In this document: piece after piece, positions 1-8,638 of the stretch | Numbering within the stretch: position 1 is the first letter of the stretch | Layout of the letters: every line of letters begins with the position of its first letter | DNA from: a virus | Length of the DNA: 36,801 nt | IMG/VR virus record: IMGVR_UViG_3300023284_001597 | Location: 1 to 36,801 of that record | Direction: 5' to 3' (one strand) | Translations under genes and position numbers: made by a program | Notes under the pieces: model-generated | The model's database searches: none | What the model was told of the DNA's origin: nothing | The model's input: the letters and a program-made list of their open reading frames with translations, nothing else

Positions 1-144
1 AAAGGTGAAAAACATTACCTAACAGTAGATGGTATAATTCTAAACCTAAAATCTATCAGAAATAAATGTATCAACAATATAGGGACCATTAAGACTGGTC
101 CTGCGTATGCTGCTGTAGCTGTTAGGGCGAATGAGTTAATGGGG
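1..144. repeat. Terminal overlap, left copy
   Basis: Bases 1-144 are identical to 36658-36801. The reading frame of the small terminase gene continues across the join without interruption, so the repeat marks a circular (or circularly permuted) molecule written with an overlap. A true packaging-derived direct terminal repeat is less likely because it would cut the terS coding sequence. Confidence 0.95.
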
Positions 145-333
145 CAACATATTGGTATGTGGCCTAAGAAAATAGAACTGGACCATAGGCATACAATAGA
201 GGAACAAAAACAAGTTGAAAATGAACAAAGGTTTACAAAGTTGCTGGGCAGCATTGCCTCTAGCAAATCAAATGGCGTTAACAAAACGCCTCGACTGGTT
301 GAAGGCGGCAAGAAAAAAACAAATAACGCCTGA
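1..333 (+). CDS. terS: Terminase small subunit, C-terminal part (gene wraps the junction)
   Basis: This is the C-terminal portion of the gene that starts at 36457. Joined over the 144-base overlap it encodes 177 aa. The small terminase subunit recognises phage DNA and loads the large subunit for packaging. The C-terminal third is basic and rich in Lys and Asn, as is common for the portal or large-subunit contact region. It overlaps the large terminase gene by about 110 bases in another frame, an unusually long overlap, though terS-terL overlap itself is common. Confidence 0.85.
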   Translation, partial: KGEKHYLTVDGIILNLKSIRNKCINNIGTIKTGPAYAAVAVRANELMGQHIGMWPKKIELDHRHTIEEQKQVENEQRFTKLLGSIASSKSNGVNKTPRLVEGGKKKTNNA

Positions 334-1519
334 TGGGAACTGGGATATTTGGCTTATTCTTGCGGGTCGAGGATATGGTAAAACTCGCGTAGCAGTCGAA
401 GATACATGGTGGTACGCCTTTAGCAATCCAAAAACGATATCTGGTGTCGTTTGTGCCACCAACTCAGATACAAGGGACACCGCATTTGAAGGTGAAGCTG
501 GTCTTATCGAGTGTATGCCTCACGAAATAATAAAAAGCAAAGGCGGTAATCTGATAGGGTTTACCAGAAAACCTCTCAAAATAGAGCTAATAAATGGGAG
601 TATTATCAAAGGGTATAGTGCAGAAGATCCCAGACGTTTGAGAGGTCCATCATTCCACAGACTTTGGGCCGACGAGCTTGCAGCGTGGCAATATGAAGAA
701 GCTTGGGATATGGCTGGATTTTGTCTCAGGTTGGGGAATAATGCCCAGGCGATAGTCACAACTACGCCCAAGCCAAGGCCTCTTATTAAACGTATGATTA
801 AGGAAAAAACTGTTTTAGTGACGACAGGATCGACGTTTGAGAATAAAGACAACCTAGCTCCAAATGTCCTAAAACGATTTAAAGAAAAATATGAAAATAC
901 CAGAATAGGTCGACAAGAACTTTACGCTGAAATATTAGACGATTTAGAGGATGCCCTTTGGAATAACGATATGCTGACGGCTTGTATCTATAAAGGTGAT
1001 ATTTATAAGATTCAGTTCCAAAGAATTGTCGTCGCAATTGATCCAGCCGGATCAACAAATGACCATAGTGATGAAACTGGAATAATCGTAGTGGGATGTC
1101 TAATGGGATATTATTACGTGCTTGAGGACCAATCTGACAAATACTCCCCGGACGGCTGGGCAAGTAAGGCGGTATACCTATATCACAAATACAAAGCAGA
1201 TAGGATAGTTGGGGAAAAGAATTATGGTGGGGATATGGTAGAACATACCATTAGGACCGTAGAGCCTAATATTCGTACTGAAATGGTAACGGCAAGCCGG
1301 GGTAAATTTTTACGTGCTGAACCTGTCGCCGCACTCTATGAGCAAAAAAAGGTTTTTCACGCAATTTGGTTTAACGAACTTCACGAACAAATGACAACCT
1401 TTGTACCAGGGGCAAAAGATTCGCCGGATAGATTAGATGCCTTGGTTTGGGCCATAACGAGCCTATCCGATATCAATAAAAAGCAACCCCGTATCACATT
1501 GGCAGGACGTAGACGGTGA
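221..1519 (+). CDS. terL: Terminase large subunit
   Basis: ATPase-nuclease motor that packages DNA into the prohead, 432 aa from ATG 221. The Walker A motif GRGYGKT lies at about residues 49-55. A Walker B-like stretch LWADELAAW lies near residue 150. The C-terminal RNase H-like nuclease has the acidic motif VVAIDPAGS and a late DRLDALVWA. This order is typical of the Terminase_6/gp17-type family. A TTG six bases upstream is an alternative start; neither has a well-placed Shine-Dalgarno, so translation may be coupled to terS. It is followed 21 bases later by the portal gene. Confidence 0.95.
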   Translation: MNKGLQSCWAALPLANQMALTKRLDWLKAARKKQITPDGNWDIWLILAGRGYGKTRVAVEDTWWYAFSNPKTISGVVCATNSDTRDTAFEGEAGLIECMPHEIIKSKGGNLIGFTRKPLKIELINGSIIKGYSAEDPRRLRGPSFHRLWADELAAWQYEEAWDMAGFCLRLGNNAQAIVTTTPKPRPLIKRMIKEKTVLVTTGSTFENKDNLAPNVLKRFKEKYENTRIGRQELYAEILDDLEDALWNNDMLTACIYKGDIYKIQFQRIVVAIDPAGSTNDHSDETGIIVVGCLMGYYYVLEDQSDKYSPDGWASKAVYLYHKYKADRIVGEKNYGGDMVEHTIRTVEPNIRTEMVTASRGKFLRAEPVAALYEQKKVFHAIWFNELHEQMTTFVPGAKDSPDRLDALVWAITSLSDINKKQPRITLAGRRR

Positions 1520-1540
1520 TATATGGTGTAATATAAGATT

Positions 1541-2869
1541 ATGGCTTTTGAAGGGATTAAGGGATTTTTAAAAAGATTTAGGAAGAAAAGTTCGGCAACC
1601 TTTCCGGCTTTTTCACAAAATGCTGGAATTCCTCAGCGACCGCCATTTGATCAGAGACGAGCAACTTTTGAATCGTACATGCAAAATAACGTTGCCTACG
1701 CTTGTATTACAATGGTTGCAGAACAAGCGGCCCATTTACCTTTTGAAGTTTTTGTTAACGACAAAAAACAAGATAACCATCCTCTTCTTACGTTACTTAA
1801 TAACCCAAATCCAGGCGAAGCAAAAGACTTTTTCTTTGAAAAAGTTTATTCCTACTGGCAGATAGATGGAAGTTCATACATAGAGGCCGCATATTCAGAT
1901 AGGAGCCCAGATTTTAATCCTGGGGAACCAGTTTGGCTTTATTCTCTTAGACCCAATAGAGTGTCAATTACACCAGGTAAAAACTTTATACCAGCATTTT
2001 ATGAGTTCGATAAAAACGGAAAAAAAGTCAGATTCAATGTCACTGTTCTTGGGAAATCAAATCTCTTGCAACTAAAAAAATTCCATCCGTTAAATGACTA
2101 TTTTGGCATGAGTTCGTTGATGCCTGCTGCTTGGGCAATAGACCAACATAATAACGCATCACAGTGGAACCTAAATCTATTAAGAGATGCTGCACAACCA
2201 ACTGGAAACTTAATAGTTGAAGGAGCCTTGACACTTGAACAACGAAACGTATTGCACCAAGAATTAGATGAAAAATTTAGTGGTCCAAATGCATCCAGAA
2301 GACCAATGATTTTAGAGGATGGGGTCACGTGGAAAGAGAATAGTATGACCCCTAGAGATATGGATTTTTTAAAGATGAAAAAGTCATCTGCTGCTGATAT
2401 AGCCCTTGCGTTTGGAGTCCCTTTGGTTTTACTTAACACAGAACAAGCCAAATTTGAAAACCTACAGGCATCAAATGAACAGCTTTGGAGCAATACAGTT
2501 TTACCTCTTGTGAATAATGTTGTTATGGAACTTAATATGTGGCTATCTCCCAGGTATGGCCCTAACGTTAGAATCGCAGTCGATCTATCAAGGGTGCCTG
2601 TTTTGATGCAGCGTAGGAGCCGAGAATTAGAAGCTTTGGAAAAAATTACGTTTCTTACTATCAACGAAAAGCGTAAGCGTGTAGGGCAAGACCCAATAGA
2701 GGGTGGTGATGACTTACTTGTGGAATTAAATAAGGTGCCTTTGTCGGCGCTATCTTCACCATTCCCACCAATTGCTAAGGACAAAAAAAGTTTATCCGAC
2801 CACCTCAATAAAAAATGCGGTTATAATGAAATCCAGACTGAAAAAATAATCAAACTTTTAAATCAATGA
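1541..2869 (+). CDS. Portal protein (HK97 gp3-like)
   Basis: 442-aa protein of the Phage_portal family, forming the dodecameric ring at the capsid vertex through which DNA enters. Family-typical features seen are an N-terminal NVAYACITMVAEQAAHLPFEV stretch (interrupted here for length at NVAYACITMVAEQ), a central FHPLNDYFGMSSLMPAAWAI region, and a late segment LAFGVPLVLLNTEQ followed by LEALEKITFLTINEKRKRVG. Length is usual for HK97-type portals. Its stop overlaps the next small gene as ATGA, indicating translational coupling. Confidence 0.93.
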   Translation: MAFEGIKGFLKRFRKKSSATFPAFSQNAGIPQRPPFDQRRATFESYMQNNVAYACITMVAEQAAHLPFEVFVNDKKQDNHPLLTLLNNPNPGEAKDFFFEKVYSYWQIDGSSYIEAAYSDRSPDFNPGEPVWLYSLRPNRVSITPGKNFIPAFYEFDKNGKKVRFNVTVLGKSNLLQLKKFHPLNDYFGMSSLMPAAWAIDQHNNASQWNLNLLRDAAQPTGNLIVEGALTLEQRNVLHQELDEKFSGPNASRRPMILEDGVTWKENSMTPRDMDFLKMKKSSAADIALAFGVPLVLLNTEQAKFENLQASNEQLWSNTVLPLVNNVVMELNMWLSPRYGPNVRIAVDLSRVPVLMQRRSRELEALEKITFLTINEKRKRVGQDPIEGGDDLLVELNKVPLSALSSPFPPIAKDKKSLSDHLNKKCGYNEIQTEKIIKLLNQ

Positions 2870-3084
2870 CTTTCGCATCCCCCGATGATCCTTACAGGGA
2901 CCGCAAAAAATATCATTATTCCAGAAAATTTGGGGAGAATGGCGAAGTTTTTGCATTATGTTTCAAGACAGAAAAAAAAATTGACCTAAATGTGTCGTTA
3001 TGGACAATCAGAAAAGAAGCTGTCACGTGTAAAAAATGTTTAAAAATTTTAGGTGGTATAAGCGAATGCCTCCACGCCCAATAG
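2866..3084 (+). CDS. Small CxxC protein between portal and minor head genes
   Basis: 72-aa protein not recognised by function. It starts in an ATGA overlap with the portal stop and overlaps the next gene, as expected for a real gene in a compact operon. The C-terminal half has TCKKC and a further Cys, so a small zinc-binding or disulphide-held fold is possible. No other motif is visible. Position suggests a head-assembly accessory role, but this is inference only. Confidence 0.6.
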   Translation: MTFASPDDPYRDRKKYHYSRKFGENGEVFALCFKTEKKIDLNVSLWTIRKEAVTCKKCLKILGGISECLHAQ

Positions 3085-3848
3085 CATCAAGACGAGAGGA
3101 ATTAGGGGCCGTACACACGCTTATAGATACCATAGGGGAACGGGAAGACAGCCGATTTATAAAGACTTTCAATGCATTCGCAAAGGAAAGTGCGGCTGAT
3201 CTTAGAAAAACAGGCTTTGCACCCTCTCAAGAAGCAATCTTGAATCACTTCCGACGTATCGAAAACGATTTGAAAATACTATATCGAACCGGAGGAAATA
3301 TATCAGCACAGAGGCAATTTACTCGCCTTTTGAAATCTCATTGGGAAACCTTTCACACGAAACAGGCCCAGCAAGATTTTGACCGCCTTTTACAGCGATT
3401 CATAGACACGGAATCATTTGAAAATGCTAACGAGATTGTAGGCACCAGTATTGAAGAATTAAGGTCTATTTTATCAAATGGACTTCAGGAGGGATTATCA
3501 AATGACGAGATTGCAAAATTGATAGTGGGCAAATTTGAAGACCAACTATCAAAATCAAGAACCATCCGAATTGTAAGGACGGAAACGCATAACGTATTGA
3601 TGTTCGCTAATTTGGCGAGCACCCAGATTTTAAATGACGAACTAAATTTAGGGCTTCAAAAGGAATGGGTTGCTGTAGAAGATGAGAGGACAAGGGAAGA
3701 TCACCAGATTGCAGATGGTCAGATTGTTGCAATGGAAGATAGGTTTAGTGTGGGCCCAGATCAGATGTTAAGGCCCGGTGATCCGAGTGCATCGCCAGGA
3801 AATGTTATTAACTGTAGATGTGCCTTGGTATTTGTGCCATCAACATAA
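3066..3848 (+). CDS. Minor head protein (Mu F / SPP1 gp7 family)
   Basis: 260-aa capsid-associated protein. The C-terminal half carries the family pattern: RIVRTETHN, then KEWVAVEDERTREDH, then a Gly/Pro-rich PGDPSASPGNVINCRC ending. Members sit between portal and protease genes and act in head assembly or DNA ejection. Start 3066 is preferred because AGGTGG lies 9 bases upstream; an in-frame ATG at 3036 has no ribosome binding site and would lie inside the preceding gene. Confidence 0.9.
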   Translation: MPPRPIASRREELGAVHTLIDTIGEREDSRFIKTFNAFAKESAADLRKTGFAPSQEAILNHFRRIENDLKILYRTGGNISAQRQFTRLLKSHWETFHTKQAQQDFDRLLQRFIDTESFENANEIVGTSIEELRSILSNGLQEGLSNDEIAKLIVGKFEDQLSKSRTIRIVRTETHNVLMFANLASTQILNDELNLGLQKEWVAVEDERTREDHQIADGQIVAMEDRFSVGPDQMLRPGDPSASPGNVINCRCALVFVPST

Positions 3849-3891
3849 TTTATGTAATACTAGAAATTACTTAGGGAAAATAGGGAACCAT

Positions 3892-5220
3892 ATGCACATT
3901 TTAACAAAATCATACGATTCACTAACAGAAAAGGCCGATTTCAAAGTGGGTGCGGCTAAAGAGTTGTCTATCTTAGAGCGTCCGAGTTGGGATGGATCGG
4001 CAGCTAAAAGAAACATATTCTCATTGGCTGGATTCGATACAGATAAGCCAAAGCCTGCTATCGCTAAACGGGCTTTTTTGATTTACGATGCGGAGAACCC
4101 TGATCTTAAAGGTTCTTACAAGCTACCCTTCGCCGACGTAGTAGATGGGAAATTGGTGGCGATTGATCGTGGTTTGAGAGCAGCCGCGTCGAGATTGCCG
4201 CAAACAGATGCACCGGAAGCTGTCAAAAACCGGGCGCGTCGGGTTTTAGACGGTTATTTTGACCGAATGGATGACGACAAAGATTTTGACGAGGATATGG
4301 TAGGAAAAAGCGCACATATTCACGTACTGAAATTAATATTTGACACTGATATTTTTGATATTGAGTCTGCTGTGGCTTGGGCCAGGGCTCACGGGTTTAG
4401 CGTTCCGGAGGAAATTGATACGCCTAATTCAAACGAAATAATATTGCAACAAAATTCAGAAGATATATTTAAACCTGGTACATTTGTTAGAAATAATATT
4501 ACAGAGGGAGTTGTCGGTATTGTTGGTGAAACCCCTCAAAAACAAAAAGAATTAATCTTAAATTTTGGAATAAAATCAACATTTAATCAAAAGAAAGACG
4601 GGCCACACACGTTTACGGCATTCGCCACGACATTTGGAAATGAAGATTTAGATGGTGACGTGATAATGCCTGGGGCAGTGGACGAAGCTATCCGAAAGGT
4701 ATTAATGGGCGGTAACTTTCCAAAGATTTTAAAAGATCACGACCGGACCCAACGACCTGCGGTTATGACTTCAATGATCGCAAATGATAAGGGCGTTTTG
4801 GTTGAAGGTAAATTTTTGGAAACCCAACTTGGACAAGATACCTTTATAGAAGTTAAAGAGGGTGCCATTACGGATATGAGCATAGGTTTTTTCATGGTTG
4901 AGGATGGTTTTTTCCGTAGGGACGGCAAGACGTTTATTACTGACCTCAATTTCAAAGAAGTTAGTTTTGTGACCTTCCCAGCTAATGAAGACGCTAATAT
5001 TATCAGCGTAAAAAATTCCAAGACTAAACAATACACGTCGTATCCGAAACCCGACAACGTTCGGGATTTTGAAAAACTCTTGCGAGATGCAGGTGGTTTT
5101 TCTAAAAATGAGTCTATAACTATAGCCTCCATTGGCTTTAAGAAGGCATTAGGGCGAGACGCTCTCATGCAATCTATTGTCGATAGCCTGAAAACTACAA
5201 CCAAAGAAATGAGGAGTTAA
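3892..5220 (+). CDS. HK97-type prohead protease with long N-terminal extension
   Basis: 442-aa protein. The C-terminal half (about residues 235-370) is an HK97-family (U35) maturation protease. Candidate catalytic residues are His283 in LKDHDRTQRP, Ser330 in ITDMSIGF and Glu356 in NFKEVSFVTFPAN. The N-terminal 200 residues hold two domains common in XkdF-like phage proteins: a region with AFLIYDAENP and YKLPFADVVDGKL (about 60-120), and FDIESAVAWARAHGF (about 155-170). It probably both scaffolds and cleaves the prohead. ATG 3892 has GGGA upstream; an upstream in-frame start at 3778 would overlap the minor head gene and is rejected. Confidence 0.9.
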   Translation: MHILTKSYDSLTEKADFKVGAAKELSILERPSWDGSAAKRNIFSLAGFDTDKPKPAIAKRAFLIYDAENPDLKGSYKLPFADVVDGKLVAIDRGLRAAASRLPQTDAPEAVKNRARRVLDGYFDRMDDDKDFDEDMVGKSAHIHVLKLIFDTDIFDIESAVAWARAHGFSVPEEIDTPNSNEIILQQNSEDIFKPGTFVRNNITEGVVGIVGETPQKQKELILNFGIKSTFNQKKDGPHTFTAFATTFGNEDLDGDVIMPGAVDEAIRKVLMGGNFPKILKDHDRTQRPAVMTSMIANDKGVLVEGKFLETQLGQDTFIEVKEGAITDMSIGFFMVEDGFFRRDGKTFITDLNFKEVSFVTFPANEDANIISVKNSKTKQYTSYPKPDNVRDFEKLLRDAGGFSKNESITIASIGFKKALGRDALMQSIVDSLKTTTKEMRS

Positions 5221-5221
5221 A

Positions 5222-6496
5222 ATGACAGTTACATTGGAAAAAATACTTGAAAAACAGGAAGAACAACAAAAGGTATTCCACCAGTTTAAAGAAGATCACG
5301 ATAAGTTTCTGGAAGCCCACGCAAAAGGCGAAGGGACCGCCGAATATCGAGAAAAAACAGACAAGCAGTTAGCGTCAATGACTAAGTTCATGGAAGAACG
5401 CCAAGACCACGACGCCCGACTCAAAGCCGTCGAACATGCCAACAATAGACCAGAGTCAACAGCCAATGTTGGAGGCTCAAGCCGTGAAATCAAATCTCAT
5501 TTTAGGGATTTCCTTAAGAAAACCAACTCCAACGCTGCGGATTGGACGGACTATTGCAGAGCTAACAAAATGGACGTTCCGGCTGAGTATGTAACCAAAG
5601 ATATTTCAGTGAATATAGACCCAGACGGTGGATTTAGCGTTATCCCTGAATTCAGGGATATGATTGTCACCAGGGAATTTGAAACTACCCCAATGCGCCA
5701 AATTGCAGACGTGGTTCCGATTAGCTCCGATGCGATTGAGTTCGATGCAGACAATGACGAGTTTCAAGACGGTGGATGGGTCTCTGAAAAAGCAACTCGT
5801 CCAACTACTGGAACGGCAAAACGGGAACATATCCGAATTGATGCCAATGAACAATACGCACAACCCCGGGCCACACAAAAGTCCTTGGACGATATTGTGG
5901 ACGTTGAAGCGTGGGTAGCCCGTAAGGTTGCAGATAAACTCTCCCGAACTTCAAACACCGCTTACGTTTCAGGTGACGGGGATAATAAGCCAAAAGGATT
6001 TTTGACTTACGCGGCTTGGGCAGTTGCTGATACTTACGAGAGTAACGCAATCGAACAAGTTAACTCCGGAATTGACGCAGCTTTTAAGGCCGACGGAATC
6101 ATTGCACTTCAAGGGTCACTAAAAGAAATTTACCAGTCAAATGCGGTTTGGTTGACCAAACGTAGTTCGTTTACCAAAATCGCGCAATTGAAAGATGGCG
6201 AAGACAATTACCTTTTCAACCGCAATTTAGACAAAACAGTTGGTCGTCCATTCGATCTACTGTCAAATCCGGTCATTTTTGCAGACGATATGCCAGTTGT
6301 TGGCTCCAACACGTTATCACTTGCTTATGGTGACTTTCGCCGTGGCTATATGATTGTTGATCGGCTTGGCACTCGCGTATTGCGTGATCCATTTACCGAG
6401 AAGCCTTTTGTGTTGTTCTACACCACACGTCGTACTGGCGGACAAGTCATTAACTTTGACGCAATCAAAATTCAAAAGTTAGCTCCACTAGTCTAA
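5222..6496 (+). CDS. Major capsid protein (HK97 gp5 fold)
   Basis: 424-aa shell protein. The N-terminal 75 residues are charged and coiled-coil-like (LEKILEKQEEQQKVFHQF), matching the delta scaffold domain removed by the protease. Body motifs typical of Phage_capsid are NIDPDGGFSVIPEF near residue 120, MRQIADVVPIS, a late YGDFRRGYMIVDRLGTRVLR and FYTTRRTGGQVINFDAIKI at the C terminus. GAGGAG lies just upstream and the gene starts 1 base after the protease stop. Single copy and undamaged. Confidence 0.95.
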   Translation: MTVTLEKILEKQEEQQKVFHQFKEDHDKFLEAHAKGEGTAEYREKTDKQLASMTKFMEERQDHDARLKAVEHANNRPESTANVGGSSREIKSHFRDFLKKTNSNAADWTDYCRANKMDVPAEYVTKDISVNIDPDGGFSVIPEFRDMIVTREFETTPMRQIADVVPISSDAIEFDADNDEFQDGGWVSEKATRPTTGTAKREHIRIDANEQYAQPRATQKSLDDIVDVEAWVARKVADKLSRTSNTAYVSGDGDNKPKGFLTYAAWAVADTYESNAIEQVNSGIDAAFKADGIIALQGSLKEIYQSNAVWLTKRSSFTKIAQLKDGEDNYLFNRNLDKTVGRPFDLLSNPVIFADDMPVVGSNTLSLAYGDFRRGYMIVDRLGTRVLRDPFTEKPFVLFYTTRRTGGQVINFDAIKIQKLAPLV

Positions 6497-6524
6497 AAAT
6501 AAAAAATAAGAAAGGATAAATAAC

Positions 6525-6956
6525 ATGACAACTCGTGAAATGCACAACACAAAATTTCCAAACATCGCTTTGGATCAACAGGAAATTACGACTAATACCA
6601 CAACAGTTGGAAATATCATCGATGTTCAACAGTTGCAAGGATTTAACTCACTGGAGTTTTATATCCTTGCTGGTGTATTAACAGATGGTGCTTATGCACT
6701 CCTGTTAGAACACGGCGATGATCCAGCTCTATCCGACGCAGCAGATGTGCCGGATGATGATTTAACCAATTTGGAGTCAACTGCCGGATTTACGTCCACC
6801 GATGACCAGGTTGCTAAAAGGATTGGTTATATCGGCGGTAAGCGTTTTGTACGTCCTAGTTTGATATCAACTGGTGTCACGACTGGCGGATTCTTTGTCA
6901 TTATGGCGTTACTCGGACATACCAGAAATGCGCCTGTAGACGGTAATCCATCGTAG
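6525..6956 (+). CDS. Head decoration/stabilisation-like protein
   Basis: 143-aa beta-rich protein directly after the capsid gene. It has the order seen in a common small phage family: a T-rich segment, LQGFNSLEFYILAG, LLEHGDDPALSDA, then KRIGYIGGKRFVRPSL and a hydrophobic GGFFVIMALLGH near the end. Such proteins are encoded beside HK97-type capsid genes and are thought to decorate or stabilise the shell. AAAGGA is upstream. Function is inferred from position and pattern. Confidence 0.65.
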   Translation: MTTREMHNTKFPNIALDQQEITTNTTTVGNIIDVQQLQGFNSLEFYILAGVLTDGAYALLLEHGDDPALSDAADVPDDDLTNLESTAGFTSTDDQVAKRIGYIGGKRFVRPSLISTGVTTGGFFVIMALLGHTRNAPVDGNPS

Positions 6957-6973
6957 TACAGTAGTATCATAAC

Positions 6974-7002
6974 GGAGGGACGCCCACTGTTGGCGTCCCT
7001 CC
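6974..7002 (+). terminator. Strong GC-rich hairpin after the capsid/decoration genes
   Basis: A perfect 11-bp stem (GGAGGGACGCC pairing with GGCGTCCCTCC) with a 7-base loop lies between two late genes. There is no U-run after it, so it is either a partial/attenuating terminator or an mRNA-stabilising 3' structure that would leave capsid transcripts more abundant than distal ones. Confidence 0.6.
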
Positions 7003-7021
7003 AACTTGAAAGGAAAATAAA

Positions 7022-7300
7022 ATGAAAACAACGAAAACATTAGTGAAAATGAAATCGACCCGAATGGGAAAAGATGATGATACTGCACTCACACTAAAGT
7101 ACAACGAAGGTGGCGAGTATAGAATTGGGCCAGACCTTTTGAAAGCATTTAAGAATTTAGGTGCCGTAAAGATTTTAGAAGAAAAGAAAAAAGACTCTTC
7201 TGATAAAAACCCAAAGAAAAAAGGCGGAAAGAAAAAAGACTCTCCTGATGAAACTCAAGGCAGTGAAAAAGACTCTCCTGATGAAACTCAAGGCAGTTAA
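7022..7300 (+). CDS. Small Lys-rich head-region protein with repeat tail
   Basis: 92-aa protein. Residues 1-60 form a small domain ending in YRIGPDLLKAFKNLGAVKIL. The rest is a low-complexity Lys/Asp/Ser tail made by a duplicated 33-base unit encoding KDSPDETQGSE. Small proteins of this kind lie between capsid and connector genes in many phages, but no function is recognised. AAAGGA precedes the ATG. The tail is probably flexible and may vary in repeat number among relatives. Confidence 0.6.
   Translation: MKTTKTLVKMKSTRMGKDDDTALTLKYNEGGEYRIGPDLLKAFKNLGAVKILEEKKKDSSDKNPKKKGGKKKDSPDETQGSEKDSPDETQGS
7232..7297 (+). repeat. Two tandem 33-bp units in a coding tail
   Basis: Two adjacent 33-base copies (7232-7264 and 7265-7297) differ at one base and encode the KDSPDETQGS tail. 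A more degenerate third copy is suggested just upstream around 7190-7215 (GACTCTTCTGATAAAAAC). Confidence 0.8.
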
Positions 7301-7591
7301 ATGAGTGGGATATTACTAAACAATGTAAATGTTGATACTACGAGTGGCCCCCTAAAAACTGATGGTGGAAATAAGGTGATTGTTGTTCGAGGAGACGATT
7401 TTGGCGGTGGAACTGTTGAGATACAAGTTAAAAGTAACAACGATAGCGAAAACAGATTTTTGACGTTAGATAACGGATCATTTACGGTTGATGGAACTCT
7501 TCTACTTTCGGCGACAAAGTCCGGTTTGACCTACAGAGCAGTTCTTTCTGGTGCCACAAGTCCAGTTAATATATTTGCGGAACTTGTTTAA
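7301..7591 (+). CDS. Small beta-rich structural protein
   Basis: 96-aa protein starting on the base after the previous stop. It contains alternating hydrophobic residues (KVIVVRGDDFGGGTVEIQV, RAVLSGATSPVNIFAELV), suggesting a beta-sandwich such as a head decoration or spike domain. The stop overlaps the next start as TAATG. No family was recognised. Confidence 0.55.
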   Translation: MSGILLNNVNVDTTSGPLKTDGGNKVIVVRGDDFGGGTVEIQVKSNNDSENRFLTLDNGSFTVDGTLLLSATKSGLTYRAVLSGATSPVNIFAELV

Positions 7592-8325
7592 TGATTCAAA
7601 CCCCGATTAGTCCGGTAGTAGCGAATAATGTTCGTTCTCTGGTCGGTGTAGAAACTAACCCTGCGATAAAGGTTAATTTAGACGCTTTAGTAACAAACTC
7701 GATGTTAAAAACACCAGCCGGAGGCGTTTTTAAATGGGAAGACCAAAGCGGAAATTTAAACCATGCAAATCAAACTCTTGTTGCAAGCCAGCCAATTATT
7801 TCAACAGCTTTTGGGAAGCCTGGTGTAGAATTTGACGAAGATGATGATTTTATGACGATTCCTTTTTCTTTGGATTGGGCTACTCAACAATTTACCATCT
7901 TAGTGGTCGCCACAAAACTTAATCTAGCTACCGCTTCGGGTATGGTCTCTAATAGAGATATAGCAACAATGCCGACAAGATGGTGGACTATGGGACAAAA
8001 TGTCGCAAACAGTATGGAGGTTGAGCGAAGCGGGTCTGGTACATTCCCTTCTGTCGGATACGGGATTGATGCCCGTGGGTTGGCACCTCAGATATACGAA
8101 TTTAGCCGTAATGGTTCTGATTTTGCTTATCTAAATGGGACGCTTACTCAATCAAAAGGAAAAGTCGATATCGGCGGTGTATCACAAACCTTGATAATTG
8201 GCAGGTGGTTTACTGCAACTCAAGGATGGGGAGGCTTATTAAATCAAATCCAAGTTAGAACTGATTTATTTGATGCCGCTAAAAGGGCATCTGTTGTGGC
8301 GAGTTTAAATGCCAAATGGCAGTGA
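7591..8325 (+). CDS. LamG/concanavalin A-like lectin-fold protein in the head module
   Basis: 244-aa protein with features of a LamG (Laminin_G_3) jelly roll: FKWEDQSGNLNHANQ near residue 45, KPGVEFDEDDDFMTIPF near 75, a central FTILVVATKL strand, then YEFSRNGSDFAYLNGT and LIIGRWFTATQGWGGLLNQIQV. These domains bind sugars or act as adhesive decorations. It overlaps its neighbours by one base (TAATG) and sits between capsid and head-tail connector genes rather than with tail fibres, so a capsid-surface adhesin is the simplest inference. The domain call is by pattern only. Confidence 0.7.
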   Translation: MIQTPISPVVANNVRSLVGVETNPAIKVNLDALVTNSMLKTPAGGVFKWEDQSGNLNHANQTLVASQPIISTAFGKPGVEFDEDDDFMTIPFSLDWATQQFTILVVATKLNLATASGMVSNRDIATMPTRWWTMGQNVANSMEVERSGSGTFPSVGYGIDARGLAPQIYEFSRNGSDFAYLNGTLTQSKGKVDIGGVSQTLIIGRWFTATQGWGGLLNQIQVRTDLFDAAKRASVVASLNAKWQ

Positions 8326-8339
8326 TCGGAGATTAAAAA

Positions 8340-8621
8340 ATGTCTGGATCAATAGGATATCAAATTTTTTTACTGGAGCAAGAGTGGGATGACCACGAAA
8401 CTCGGATAAAAACATTACTCAATATTCCACAAAGAGGATGTTGTGGTTATAGGGAAAAATTAAAAAGTTACACAGAGGAAAAATGGTGCGGTACTGTTAC
8501 TCAAATGTTGGTTGATGTTTGTGCTTCAATGTCTCCTGCAGAGCGTCTGCTGTATTATGATGAAAATAATCTTGTTACTCCAGAATATCTTAATGAAAAT
8601 GGTTGGTTTCCGCCTACCTAA
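8340..8621 (+). CDS. Small Cys-containing protein, unknown
   Basis: 93-aa protein with RGCCGYREKL, KWCGT and VDVCAS, giving four Cys, and an aromatic C terminus ENGWFPPT. No family was recognised. It is in-line with late genes and 15-18 bases from each neighbour. A GGAG-like sequence precedes the ATG. Role unknown; probably structural or assembly by context. Confidence 0.5.
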   Translation: MSGSIGYQIFLLEQEWDDHETRIKTLLNIPQRGCCGYREKLKSYTEEKWCGTVTQMLVDVCASMSPAERLLYYDENNLVTPEYLNENGWFPPT

Positions 8622-8638
8622 AGAGGTAAAATATAATT

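Noticed and set aside
2098-2808. 236-codon minus-strand frame opposite the portal gene
   Set aside because: Lies wholly antisense to a well-supported portal gene, has no ribosome site and shows low-complexity Ser/Leu composition.
3778-3891. Earlier start for the protease gene
   Set aside because: Would overlap the minor head gene; ATG 3892 has a purine-rich GGGA upstream and fits the family start.
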